Part shown: positions 9,298-17,281 of the stretch, in pieces | Position numbering within the stretch: the stretch's first letter is position 1 | How the letters are laid out: each line of letters begins with the position of its first letter | From: Burkholderia pyrrocinia | GTDB lineage: Bacteria; Pseudomonadota; Gammaproteobacteria; Burkholderiales; Burkholderiaceae | Length of the DNA: 64,000 bases | Reading direction: 5' to 3' | NCBI RefSeq assembly: GCF_018417535.1 | Contig: NZ_CP070977.1 | Location: forward strand, 3,162,001 to 3,226,000 | Position numbers and translations under genes: made by a program | Notes under the pieces: generated by a model | Database searches by the model: none | The model's input: the letters and a program-made list of their open reading frames with translations, nothing else | What the model was told of the DNA's origin: nothing

Positions 9298-9840
9298 ATG
9301 CAACTCCAGAACGATACCAACACGCTCGCGCTGCGGCCGCTGGAGCGCCAGGACCTGCGCTTCGTCCACGAACTGAACAACGACGCAAAGATCATGCGCT
9401 ACTGGTTCGAGGAGCCGTACGAAACCTTCTCGGAACTGTCACAACTGTACGACCGCCACGTGCACGATCAGCGCGAGCGCCGCTTCGTCACGGTCGATGC
9501 GCAAGGCGAACTGGTCGGCCTCGTCGAGCTGATCGAACTCGACTACATCCATCGCCGCGGCGAGTTTCAGATCATCATCGCGCCGCAATGCCAGGGGCGC
9601 GGCTATGCCGGCCAGGCGACGCGCCTCGCGATCGCGTACGCATTCAAGGTGCTGAACATGCGCAAGCTGTACCTGATCGTCGATACGTCGAATGCAGCGG
9701 CGATTCACGTGTACGAAAAATGCGGATTCCAGCACGAGGCCGAATTGAAGGAAGAATTTTTCGGCAACGGCGCGTATCACAACGCTTATCGCATGTGCAT
9801 CTTCCAGCGCGATTATTTCGAGCGCCAGCAATCGGCCTGA
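9298..9840 (+). CDS. speG: Spermidine N1-acetyltransferase SpeG
   Basis: A GNAT-family cytosolic enzyme that acetylates spermidine and spermine with acetyl-CoA, relieving polyamine toxicity. It has 180 residues, close to E. coli SpeG. The acetyl-CoA pyrophosphate loop is [11 protein letters not shown] (~residues 99-109), preceded by the [10 protein letters not shown] strand. The C-terminal part has [20 protein letters not shown], as in SpeG. The ATG at 9298 begins [19 protein letters not shown]. Monocistronic. Confidence 0.9.
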   Translation: MQLQNDTNTLALRPLERQDLRFVHELNNDAKIMRYWFEEPYETFSELSQLYDRHVHDQRERRFVTVDAQGELVGLVELIELDYIHRRGEFQIIIAPQCQGRGYAGQATRLAIAYAFKVLNMRKLYLIVDTSNAAAIHVYEKCGFQHEAELKEEFFGNGAYHNAYRMCIFQRDYFERQQSA

Positions 9841-9869
9841 ATAAAGCCGGGTAAACACGCTGACGAAAG

Positions 9870-9896
9870 ACGCCCGCGGCATGGCCTCCGCGGGCG
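9870..9896 (+). terminator. GC hairpin after speG (weak terminator candidate)
   Basis: CGCCCGCGG / CCGCGGGCG is a perfect 9-bp stem with an ~8-nt loop, 30 bp after speG. There is no T tract, so termination is uncertain. Confidence 0.4.
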
Positions 9897-9993
9897 CCGG
9901 GTGCATGCGGGGAAATACGGATAAATACGGATGCGCTTATACCTGGCATTTTTCTTGTATCAGGTAAATGCGATTCCGCGCTGCGGTAAAGTC

Positions 9994-10037
9994 GGATCGT
10001 TTCGGATGACTTTATGTGCAACGCATCAAAACGATCC
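9994..10037. repeat. Inverted repeat in the speG downstream gap
   Basis: GGATCGTTT (9994-10002) pairs with AAACGATCC (10029-10037) across 26 bp. This is the only clear structure in the otherwise featureless 9897-10278 gap. A tandem ATACGGAT repeat lies near 9915-9932. Function unknown. Confidence 0.4.
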
Positions 10038-10278
10038 GGATATCGAAATGGATTATCCAAACCGTTCAATCGCCGCATTGTAACTTTGCTGAAAGTCATG
10101 CCGGGCAACGCTTTCCGCCCGGCGTCACGGGCCTGTCCGCCGCGCGGCAGGTTTTGTCCCGCACGCGCATCGCGCGAAAAACGGGCTGCGCACGGGGTGC
10201 GACAATCCGCCGCTATTGCGGTCGCACAACAAATGTGCTTGCTATCGCTTGCCGGTCTTCTAAAGTGAAAAACGTGGG

Positions 10279-10306
10279 TTGACGATCATCTTTAAACACA
10301 TAGCTA
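10279..10306 (+). promoter_or_regulatory. Putative promoter of the secreted protein gene
   Basis: TTGACG (10279-10284) and TAGCTA (10301-10306) are separated by 16 bp. The predicted transcript starts near 10313, leaving a ~30-nt leader that contains the GGAGACA ribosome-binding site at 10332. Confidence 0.45.
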
Positions 10307-10342
10307 ACCCAAGCCTGGTGCCCGCAAGCCTGGAGACAGAAC

Positions 10343-10690
10343 ATGATGAAGCGTACCGGTATCCTTTTTGCCCTCGTCGGCGCATTTTGCGCGGTATCGA
10401 TTGCCCAGGCAGGCGGCGATTCGGCCGTCAAGCCGAAGCAGGAAATCCAGTTGACGAAGAACGCATGGGGCTGCCTGTCAAAAGACAATCTGGATTCCGT
10501 ACTGAGTCACGAGCGCGACGGCAAGTCGCAGGCGAAGCAGCAGTATTTCGACGACTACCGTTGCCTGTCGGTGCCGGAAGGCCAGCGCTTCCGCGTGGTG
10601 TCGGTCGACCAGGGCGACGTGCAGTTCGTCAGTGCCGACAACAGCGACCAGCAGGGTCTCTGGGCCGATTCGCGCTTCGTCAAGCAATAA
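10343..10690 (+). CDS. Small exported protein, unknown function
   Basis: A 115-residue protein with a clear signal peptide (MMKRTGILFALVGAFCAVSI, cleavage likely after AQA). The mature part of ~92 residues has two cysteines (in WGCLSK and DYRCLSVP) that could form a disulfide, and ends GLWADSRFVKQ. No family is recognised. The ribosome-binding site GGAGACAG (10332-10339) is exactly complementary to the CUGUCUCC segment of the candidate small RNA at 11957-12026, suggesting post-transcriptional control. Confidence 0.8.
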   Translation: MMKRTGILFALVGAFCAVSIAQAGGDSAVKPKQEIQLTKNAWGCLSKDNLDSVLSHERDGKSQAKQQYFDDYRCLSVPEGQRFRVVSVDQGDVQFVSADNSDQQGLWADSRFVKQ

Positions 10691-10762
10691 GCGCACCTTC
10701 ACCGCGCAGTCGCACGACGCGCGAGCGCGCCGGCCCGATGAGCCGGCGGCGCGAACCGAACA

Positions 10763-10784
10763 CGGCCCGGCCCATGCCGGGCCG
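10763..10784 (+). terminator. Perfect GC hairpin, weak terminator candidate
   Basis: CGGCCCGGC-CCAT-GCCGGGCCG: a 9-bp stem with a 4-nt loop, but no run of T after it. Confidence 0.4.
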
Positions 10785-10879
10785 TTGCGCTGTGGGTTGC
10801 GCATGACACGCGCCGGACGGCGCGCATTCGGTATCATCACGGCCCGACCGAACCGAATGCCCGCCCGGGCCGCATCCGC

Positions 10880-11434
10880 ATGGCGCTGAAATCCACGATC
10901 TACAAAGCTGAACTGCAAATCGCCGACATGGATCGGCATTACTACGCCGATCACGCGCTGACGGTGGCGCGCCACCCGTCGGAAACCGACGACCGGATGA
11001 TGGTGCGGATCGTCGCGTTCGCGCTGTTCGCGCACGAGCGGCTCGAATTCTGCAAGGGGCTGTCGGACGTCGACGAGCCCGATCTGTGGCAGAAGGACCT
11101 GACGGGCGCGATCGACGTGTGGATCGAGGCCGGCCAGCCCGACGAACGGCGTATCTCGAAGGCGGCCGGCCGCGCCGGGCAGGTCACGGTGATCGCGTAC
11201 GGTGGCAAGACGTCGGATATCTGGTGGCAGGGCGTGCGCAGCAAGGTCGAGCGGCTGCGCAACGTGCAGGTATTGTCGCTCGCCGACGGCGTCGCGGCCG
11301 CGCTCGGGCAGCTCGCGGAGCGCACGATGCGCCTGCAGTGCACGGTGCAGGACGGCGCGGCGTGGATCTCGAGCGCCGACCACGATCCGGTCGCGGTCGA
11401 ATGGACGGTGCTGAAGGCGCGCGCAGGCGCGTGA
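10880..11434 (+). CDS. yaeQ: YaeQ family protein
   Basis: A 184-residue cytosolic protein of the YaeQ family, which has a PD-(D/E)XK nuclease-like fold. The family has been linked to RfaH-type antitermination phenotypes but has no settled biochemical role. The sequence runs along its whole length as expected: ALKSTIYKAELQIADMDRHY at the N-terminus, then HPSETDDRMMVRIVAFALFA, DLWQKDLTGAIDVWIEAGQP and VIAYGGKTSDIWW. It is convergent with the VOC gene 22 bp downstream. Confidence 0.92.
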   Translation: MALKSTIYKAELQIADMDRHYYADHALTVARHPSETDDRMMVRIVAFALFAHERLEFCKGLSDVDEPDLWQKDLTGAIDVWIEAGQPDERRISKAAGRAGQVTVIAYGGKTSDIWWQGVRSKVERLRNVQVLSLADGVAAALGQLAERTMRLQCTVQDGAAWISSADHDPVAVEWTVLKARAGA

Positions 11435-11455
11435 CGGCCCGCGCGCCGGCCGTGC

Positions 11456-11869
11456 TCAGCCGATCGCGGCCGGCGGCCCCTTGAATTCCAGCATGTTGCC
11501 TTCGGGATCGAACAGGTAGATCGACGGCCCGTAGCCGCCGGCGCCGTAGCGCTCCGCGGGGGCGCCCGGCCGCGCACCATGCGCGGCGAAATGGGCGATC
11601 AGCGCGTCGGGATCGAACGGCTCGACGCGCAGGCACAGGTGATCGAGGTTGCGTCCCGTGCCGGGCGGGCCGCTGTCGGGACGGTCGATCGGGCCGCCGA
11701 CCGACAGCAGGTCGATCAGCGCGTCGCCTGCGCGCAACTGCACGAGGCCCAGATCGGGCTGTTCCTTCTCCACGTGACAGCCGACGGCGTCGCAGTAAAA
11801 GCGCGTCATCGCCGCCATGTCGGTCACGCGCAGCACGACGTGATCGATCGCGCGGATGGTCGGTTTCAT
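11456..11869 (-). CDS. VOC (glyoxalase/dioxygenase superfamily) protein
   Basis: A 137-residue single-domain vicinal-oxygen-chelate protein. The N-terminal half has AIDHVVLRVTDMAAMTRFY and the C-terminal half has LCLRVEPFDPDALIAHFA and YLFDPEGNMLEFKGPP. The metal-binding triad appears as His in DHVV, His in LDHLCLR and Glu in MLEFKGP. The start at 11869 is supported by GGGAG upstream; the frame is open further up but includes the unrelated sRNA terminator region. Substrate cannot be told from sequence. Confidence 0.88.
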   Translation of the reverse strand: MKPTIRAIDHVVLRVTDMAAMTRFYCDAVGCHVEKEQPDLGLVQLRAGDALIDLLSVGGPIDRPDSGPPGTGRNLDHLCLRVEPFDPDALIAHFAAHGARPGAPAERYGAGGYGPSIYLFDPEGNMLEFKGPPAAIG

Positions 11870-11956
11870 GGGCAGGCTCCCTTCGTAGTCGACGAGCATC
11901 GAGTGTAGACGCAACGCGCCTGCGACGCGGGCCGGAACGCGGCACAATCGACGGAC

Positions 11957-11992
11957 GAAAAAAAGCCCGTTCACGCAGAGCGGAACGGGCTT
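11957..11992 (-). terminator. Terminator of the small RNA
   Basis: AAGCCCGTTC / GAACGGGCTT perfect 10-bp stem with a 10-nt loop. It is followed on the minus strand by U7 (A run at 11958-11964 on the plus strand). Confidence 0.9.
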
Positions 11993-12026
11993 AATCCATA
12001 TCAGGAGGAGACATGGAGGAGACAGT
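11957..12026 (-). ncRNA. Candidate small RNA with tandem anti-Shine-Dalgarno motifs
   Basis: On the minus strand a good promoter (TTGCGT, 17 bp, TATAGT) is followed within ~10 nt by two copies of UGUCUCCUCC (11 bp apart). After them come a short AU-rich linker and a perfect 10-bp terminator stem with a run of U. The predicted RNA is ~70 nt. Each repeat is complementary to GGAGGAGACA, a ribosome-binding-site sequence common in Burkholderia. From memory this resembles NcS27, a B. cenocepacia small RNA that affects carbon-source genes; I could not verify the identity. No coding sense explains this layout on the minus strand. Confidence 0.75.
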
Positions 12027-12030
12027 TCCA

Positions 12031-12059
12031 ACTATACACACGGCGATGGTGCGACGCAA
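12031..12059 (-). promoter_or_regulatory. Promoter of the small RNA
   Basis: Minus strand -35 TTGCGT (12054-12059), 17-bp spacer, -10 TATAGT (12031-12036). It predicts a transcription start near 12025. Confidence 0.7.
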
Positions 12060-12297
12060 TATTCCGAATGCAAAAAATCGTCAGGACGGCGATTTGTCGC
12101 ATCCGCACTGCAGCAAAATGGTGACGGGACGATGACGAAAACCGCGCTGGAGCGGCCGGCGCACGCTTTCCATCCGATTTCTTTCGTATGATGTGACCCC
12201 GGTTCACCGGCACGAATCACAGAGCAAGATTCAGGGCGCGACAGCACGTGCCGATGTCTAGAGTAGGCACCATCTACACTGAGAGTGCGAGGTTCAG

Positions 12298-13389
12298 ATG
12301 AAAACCGCCTATCCGACCGACGATGCCCGCTGGGGTGCCGTGACCGAGCGCGATCCGCATGCGGACGGCGCGTTCTTCTATGCCGTGCGCACGACGGGCG
12401 TGTTCTGCCGCCCGACCTGCGCGTCGCGGCTGCCGCGCCGCGAGCATGTGTCCTTCTTCGCCGATCCGGCCGCCGCGCGTGCGGCCGGCTTCCGGCCCTG
12501 CAAGCGCTGCCAGCCGGAAGGGCTGCCGCGCGAGCTCGAGATCGTCAACCGCGCGTGCGCGGTGCTCGACGCGCATGCCGAGCGGCTCACGCTGCAGCAA
12601 TTGAGCGATGCCTTGCATGTGAGCCCGTTCCACCTTCAGCGGCTCTTCAAGCGTGTGGTCGGCGTGTCGCCGCGGCAATACCAGGCCGCGCAGCGCGGCG
12701 CCGCGCTGCGGCAGGCGCTGCAAAGCGGGCAGCCGGTCACGCAGGCGGCCGTCGATGCCGGCTTCAACTCGCCGTCGCGGCTCTATGCGTCGGTGCCGCG
12801 CGAGCTCGGGATGGCGCCGTCCGCGTTCCGCCGCCAGGGCGCAGGCCTGCGGATCGACTATGCGACCGCGTCGACGTCGCTCGGCACCGTGCTCGTCGCC
12901 GCGACCGAACAGGGCATCTGCCGGATCGCGTTCGGCGACGAGCCGGCGTTGCTGGTCGGCGAGCTGAAGGACGCGTTCGCGCGCGCCGAACTGGTGGAAT
13001 CGTCCGCGCGGCTCGCGCCGTTCGTCACGCAGATCCGCGCGTACCTGGACGGCACGCGGCACGCATTCGACCTGCCGCTCGACATCGCGCCGACCGCGTT
13101 CCAGCAGCGCGTGTGGGAAGCGCTGACGCATATTCCGTACGGCGAAACACGCAGCTACTCGGAAATCGCCGAGGCGCTCGGTTCGCCGCGCGCGGTGCGC
13201 GCCGTCGCGTCCGCGTGCGCGTCGAATCCGGTCGCGCTCGCGATTCCGTGCCACCGCGTCGTGCAAAAGGGCGGCGCGCTCGCCGGGTATCGCTGGGGCG
13301 TGCGCCGCAAGGCGACGCTGCTCGCGGCCGAGGCGCGTCATGCGCGAAACGATGAAACCGAAGCCATGACGGAGGGAAGTGCAGTTTGA
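12298..13389 (+). CDS. ada: Ada: methyl-phosphotriester sensor, AraC regulator and O6-alkylguanine transferase
   Basis: Adaptive-response protein: it removes methyl from phosphotriesters and O6-methylguanine, and when methylated activates ada/alk genes. It has 363 residues. The N-terminal zinc site uses Cys37, Cys41, Cys68 and Cys71 (VFCRPTC and PCKRC), with Cys37 the expected methyl acceptor. The AraC-type HTH spans ~85-185 (LQQLSDALHVSPFHLQRLFK). The transferase domain ends with IPCHRVV at 316-322, the active Cys being 318. It overlaps alkA downstream by the TTGA stop/start, so the two repair genes form an operon. Confidence 0.96.
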   Translation: MKTAYPTDDARWGAVTERDPHADGAFFYAVRTTGVFCRPTCASRLPRREHVSFFADPAAARAAGFRPCKRCQPEGLPRELEIVNRACAVLDAHAERLTLQQLSDALHVSPFHLQRLFKRVVGVSPRQYQAAQRGAALRQALQSGQPVTQAAVDAGFNSPSRLYASVPRELGMAPSAFRRQGAGLRIDYATASTSLGTVLVAATEQGICRIAFGDEPALLVGELKDAFARAELVESSARLAPFVTQIRAYLDGTRHAFDLPLDIAPTAFQQRVWEALTHIPYGETRSYSEIAEALGSPRAVRAVASACASNPVALAIPCHRVVQKGGALAGYRWGVRRKATLLAAEARHARNDETEAMTEGSAV

Positions 13390-14345
13390 GCATCGCCAAA
13401 ACAACGATCACGTCAACCGTGAACGGCGGCCATGTGCCGCCGTCCGCGCAGATGGAGCTGCGCTTCAACGCGCCTTACGACTGGGCGCGCGTGCTGCGCT
13501 TCTTCAGCGGGCGCGCGATTCCGGGCGTCGAGCAGGTCGCGGACGGCGTGTATCGCCGCATCGTCGACCTGCATGGCGACTCGGGCCGGCTCACCGTCAC
13601 GAAACATCCGCGCAAGCATTGCCTGATCGCGACGGTCGAAGGGGCGGTCGCGCGTCATGTCGACGATGCGTTCGCCGTGCGCGTCGCGACGATGTTCGAC
13701 CTCGGCGCCGATCCTGCCGCGATCGGCGATGGGCTCGCGCGCGATCCGTGGTTCGCGCGGCTCGTCGAGGCCGCGCCGGGGCTGCGCGTGCCGGGCGCCT
13801 GGTCGGGGTTCGAGCTGGCGGTGCGCGCGATCGTCGGCCAGCAGGTGAGCGTGAAGGCCGCGACGACGATCGTCGGCCGGCTCGTCGAACGGGCCGGCGA
13901 GCGCGTTGTACGTGAAGATGACGGCGCGCCCGCGTGGCGCTTCCCGACGCCTGACGCACTGGCCGCATGCGATCTCGACAAGATCGGGATGCCCGGCAAG
14001 CGCGTTGCGGCACTGACGGGCGTGGCGCGCGCGGTGGCGGCCGGCGACGTGCCGGTCGATCGCGCGCATGCCGACCTCGCGACGCTGCGCGGCGCGTGGC
14101 TCGACCTGCCCGGCATTGGCCCGTGGACCGTCGAATACATCGCGATGCGCGCATGGCGCGACCCGGACGCGTGGCCGGCATCCGATCTCGTGCTGATGCA
14201 GTCGATCGCCGCGCGCGATCCGTCGCTCGACCGGCTTGCGAGCCAGAAGCGCCGCACCGAAGGCTGGCGGCCGTGGCGCGCGTATGCGGCGCTGCATTTG
14301 TGGAACGAAGTGGCCGACCGGGCGGGCGGCGCGCGCGGCGGGTGA
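13386..14345 (+). CDS. alkA: DNA-3-methyladenine glycosylase II (AlkA type)
   Basis: Excises N3/N7-alkylated purines to start base-excision repair. It has an AlkA N-terminal domain (residues ~25-115) followed by the HhH-GPD fold: AIVGQQVSVKAA, the hairpin LPGIGPWTVEYIAMRA and the catalytic Asp in PASDLVL. The frame's start is a TTG overlapping the ada TGA, which suggests translational coupling. A later ATG at 13452 (MELRFNAPYDW) also begins at the edge of the conserved domain. With TTG it has 319 residues. Confidence 0.92.
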   Translation: MSIAKTTITSTVNGGHVPPSAQMELRFNAPYDWARVLRFFSGRAIPGVEQVADGVYRRIVDLHGDSGRLTVTKHPRKHCLIATVEGAVARHVDDAFAVRVATMFDLGADPAAIGDGLARDPWFARLVEAAPGLRVPGAWSGFELAVRAIVGQQVSVKAATTIVGRLVERAGERVVREDDGAPAWRFPTPDALAACDLDKIGMPGKRVAALTGVARAVAAGDVPVDRAHADLATLRGAWLDLPGIGPWTVEYIAMRAWRDPDAWPASDLVLMQSIAARDPSLDRLASQKRRTEGWRPWRAYAALHLWNEVADRAGGARGG

Positions 14346-14809
14346 TCGGGGCAGCCCGCGGCCGGGTGTGACCGGACACGGCCGTGATGCAACCCGTTGC
14401 GCAGGCCGTGCCGCCATTCGCCGGCTGCCCGCCGGATGCGGGCCGTCACCGCGATTCCGCGAATCCGGCGCCTGCCGGATGCCAGGCGCGCGACGTGCGC
14501 GCCCCCCGCTTTCGTCGACCCGATCGGCGGCACGGTTGCACCTGCCGCGGCCTGTCCGTTCTTCCCGTTCCGTCGGACGAATTCGCGTGACCGACGTGCC
14601 GATCGGCGCCGCCTGGAACCGGTGGCACGTGATGCGACCGCCGCGATCGGCCCGTCCGGCGGCCCGCTGCGGCCCGCGCGCCGTGCCCGCGGCCACCTCA
14701 AGCGCGTGTTCCGGCGAGATGTTAAAGTGCCCGCTACCAACGAAGCGACCAACAATCCAGCCGGCCGCGCGCGGCATTCTGCGCGCGGCCGTCACGCACT
14801 TGCGTCTCC
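14346..14809. other. 464-bp gap before gshA, no feature recognised
   Basis: GC-rich non-coding sequence between alkA and gshA. No terminator with a T tract, no promoter close to consensus, and no small gene with a ribosome-binding site was seen. Confidence 0.5.
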
Positions 14810-16423
14810 ATGTCGAACACCATGACTCACCGCCAGTCCGAACTGCTGCTGAATCGCCTCGAAGCACTGAGCTCGGGCCCGACGCGGCAGCATCTGCCCG
14901 ACGGCCTGCGCGGCATCGAAAAGGAAAGCCTGCGCGTGACGCGCGACGGGATGATCGCGTTCACGCCGCATCCGCGTGCGCTCGGTTCGGCACTCACGCA
15001 CCCGGCGCTGACGACCGACTATTCCGAAGCGCTGATCGAGCTGATCACGCCCGCGGAACCCGACGCCGCGATCACGCTCGAACGCCTCGACGAGCTGCAT
15101 CGCTACGTTTATGCGTCGCTTGGCGACGAGATGCTGTGGAACGACTCGATGCCGGGCCTGCTGCCGGCCGACGACCAGATTCCGATCGCCGACTACGGCG
15201 CGTCGAACATCGGCCGCCTGAAGACGGTGTACCGGCGCGGCCTCGCATATCGCTACGGCCGCACGATGCAGTGCATCGCCGGCATCCATTACAACTACTC
15301 GTTGCACGAGGAAGTGTGGCGGCGCCTGCATGCGGAAGAAGGGTCGACGGCCACGCTCGTCGACTACCAGTCGGAGCGCTATCTCGCGCAGATCCGCAAC
15401 TTCCGCCGCCGCAGCTGGCTGCTGATGTACCTGTTCGGCGCGTCGCCCGCGCTCGACACGAAGTTTCTGCGCGGCAAGCCGCACAAGCTCGATACGTTCG
15501 ACGCCGATACGCTGTACCAGCCGTATGCGACGAGCCTGCGGATGAGCGATCTCGGTTACTCGAACACGACCGCGCAGGCCGCGCTGCACGTCGACTACAA
15601 CACGCTGCCCGGCTATCTCGACGCGCTGTCGAAGGCCGTCAGCGAGCCGTATCCGGCGTACGAGGCGATCGGCACGCATCGCGACGGCGAGTGGATCCAG
15701 ATCAACACGAACGTGCTGCAGATCGAGAACGAGTTCTACTCGACGATCCGGCCGAAGCGCGTCACGTATTCGGGCGAGCGCCCGCTGCATGCGCTCGCAT
15801 CGCGCGGCGTGCAGTACATCGAGGTGCGTTGCCTCGACATCGATCCGTTCGAGCCGACCGGCATCGCGCTCGAGACCGCGCGCTTCATCGACGCATTCCT
15901 GCTCGCGTGCGCGCTCGACGACAGCGCGCCGCTCGACTGCGACGCGTACAAGGAAGCGAACGCGAACTTCGGCAGTGTGACGATGGAAGGCCGCAAGCCG
16001 GGGCTCACGCTGTCGCGCGACGGGCAGTCGATTTCGCTGCAGGCGTGGGCGGACGACCTGATGGCCGATATCGAAACCGTCGGCCGCCGTCTCGATGAAA
16101 TCCGCGGCGGCGACGAGCATGCGCGCGCGATCGCCGCGCAGCGCGAAAAGCTCGCCGATCCGGAGCGCACGCCGTCCGCGCGCGTGCTGCGCACGATGCG
16201 CGAGAACGGGCAATCGTTCCTCGCGTTCGCGCTGGCGCAGAGCGAAACGCATGCCGCGCATTTCCGCGCACATCCGCCGTCGGCCGACACGCTGCGCACC
16301 GAGCAGGCGCTCGCCGCGAAGTCGCTGGCCGAGCAGGCCGAACTCGAAGCGAAGGAGGCCGGATCGTTCGACGCGTTCGTCGCGGCCTATCGCGCGTATA
16401 CGCTGAACCGCTTCAGCGTGTGA
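14810..16423 (+). CDS. gshA: Glutamate--cysteine ligase GshA
   Basis: First step of glutathione synthesis: ATP-dependent joining of glutamate and cysteine in the cytosol. It has 537 residues, typical of the proteobacterial type I enzyme. Signature parts are LRGIEKESLRVTRDG, LTTDYSEALIELITP, the glycine-rich GRTMQCIAGIHYNYS and YIEVRCLDIDPFEP. The ATG at 14810 precedes MTHRQSELL, and an ATG four codons later is an alternative. The gene stands alone, ending at a 10-bp hairpin. Confidence 0.96.
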   Translation: MSNTMTHRQSELLLNRLEALSSGPTRQHLPDGLRGIEKESLRVTRDGMIAFTPHPRALGSALTHPALTTDYSEALIELITPAEPDAAITLERLDELHRYVYASLGDEMLWNDSMPGLLPADDQIPIADYGASNIGRLKTVYRRGLAYRYGRTMQCIAGIHYNYSLHEEVWRRLHAEEGSTATLVDYQSERYLAQIRNFRRRSWLLMYLFGASPALDTKFLRGKPHKLDTFDADTLYQPYATSLRMSDLGYSNTTAQAALHVDYNTLPGYLDALSKAVSEPYPAYEAIGTHRDGEWIQINTNVLQIENEFYSTIRPKRVTYSGERPLHALASRGVQYIEVRCLDIDPFEPTGIALETARFIDAFLLACALDDSAPLDCDAYKEANANFGSVTMEGRKPGLTLSRDGQSISLQAWADDLMADIETVGRRLDEIRGGDEHARAIAAQREKLADPERTPSARVLRTMRENGQSFLAFALAQSETHAAHFRAHPPSADTLRTEQALAAKSLAEQAELEAKEAGSFDAFVAAYRAYTLNRFSV

Positions 16424-16434
16424 CGATCGCGCAC

Positions 16435-16462
16435 GTGCACCGCGTCGGTCGGCGCGGTGCAC
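16435..16462 (+). terminator. Hairpin after gshA
   Basis: GTGCACCGCG (16435-16444) pairs with CGCGGTGCAC (16453-16462) over an 8-nt loop. There is no T run. It lies between the convergent gshA and DUF4148 genes. Confidence 0.45.
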
Positions 16463-16525
16463 GATGCGCATCTCCGTCGCCGGTTGCGCCGCACCGTGGC
16501 GCGACCAATCCGGTCCGGTTGGCAA

Positions 16526-16837
16526 TCAGTGATGCGCGTACGTACCGCGATCGATCGCGTACGGCAGCGCCGGCTTGCCCGATTCCCCGTTCGCCCGTGC
16601 GTCGCTGCCGTAGCCGGCGGCGTCGCCGCGCGCCTGCGCGGCACGCTGCATGATCGCCTGCATGTTCTCCGGAAATTCGGGACTGCTCGCGAGGCTCGTC
16701 CGGTAGCCGGCGGCCTGCAGCTCCGCGAGTTCCTGGCGGACCTCCGCGCGCGTCAGCGTCGATGTGGCCTGCGCGTGGGCGGCGAACGCTGCGCCGATCA
16801 GCAGGAACGCGCATGCCGCGTGTTTCATCGTCTTCAT
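16526..16837 (-). CDS. DUF4148 exported protein
   Basis: A 103-residue secreted protein with a signal peptide (MKTMKHAACAFLLIGAAFAA, cleavage near HAQA). Then comes the short DUF4148 motif LTRAEVRQELAELQAAGY, followed by a low-complexity tail ending AIDRGTYAHH. DUF4148 proteins are abundant and of unknown function in Burkholderia. A GGAG eight bases upstream favours the ATG at 16837 over the in-frame GTG at 16846. Confidence 0.85.
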   Translation of the reverse strand: MKTMKHAACAFLLIGAAFAAHAQATSTLTRAEVRQELAELQAAGYRTSLASSPEFPENMQAIMQRAAQARGDAAGYGSDARANGESGKPALPYAIDRGTYAHH

Positions 16838-17281
16838 CGTGTTCACTCCGTGAGGTTCCGGTGCCGTGCCGTCGTCGGCGCGGGCGGAATCGATGCGGCC
16901 AGTCTAGGCTTCGGACGCCAAACGAAACATCCCGCTTGCCGGTAGTCACCTTTGTCGCGCGCGCAACATTACGCGGGCGTCGGCGCCGGCGTCGCGCACG
17001 CCGGTGAACCGTTCGCGACCGGCTTCCTGTCGGGCGCGGCAGTTGCCCGCCAACTGCCGGTCATCGTGCTGCGGATGCTCCGTTTCGGGTCGCCGCGCAT
17101 CGGGCTTGTCCCCCTTGTACAAGCGCCGTGCGCCTCCTAACCTCTTTTAAGCGACTGATCGGTTGGCCGTGCAACGTGGTTGCGCGCGCAAGCGCCCGAT
17201 CATTGTCGTGACTGAAGAACGTCGCCTTGTACTGAATCCGGGGGCGCCGAAGCGCCGACTCGGGTCGCCTTTGGAGACACG
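16838..17281. promoter_or_regulatory. 444-bp leader region of the lactate permease gene
   Basis: It contains a 10-bp perfect palindrome, CTTGTACAAG (17114-17123), and the ribosome-binding site GGAGACA (17273-17279), five bases before the permease ATG. The palindrome could be a regulator site; no promoter is close enough to consensus to assign. Confidence 0.35.

Noticed and set aside
12013..12135. Plus-strand 40-codon frame with AGGAGG before an ATG, over the small RNA
   Set aside because: The purine-rich repeats that look like a ribosome-binding site are better explained as the complement of the sRNA repeats. The minus strand has promoter and terminator, and the peptide shows no recognisable features.
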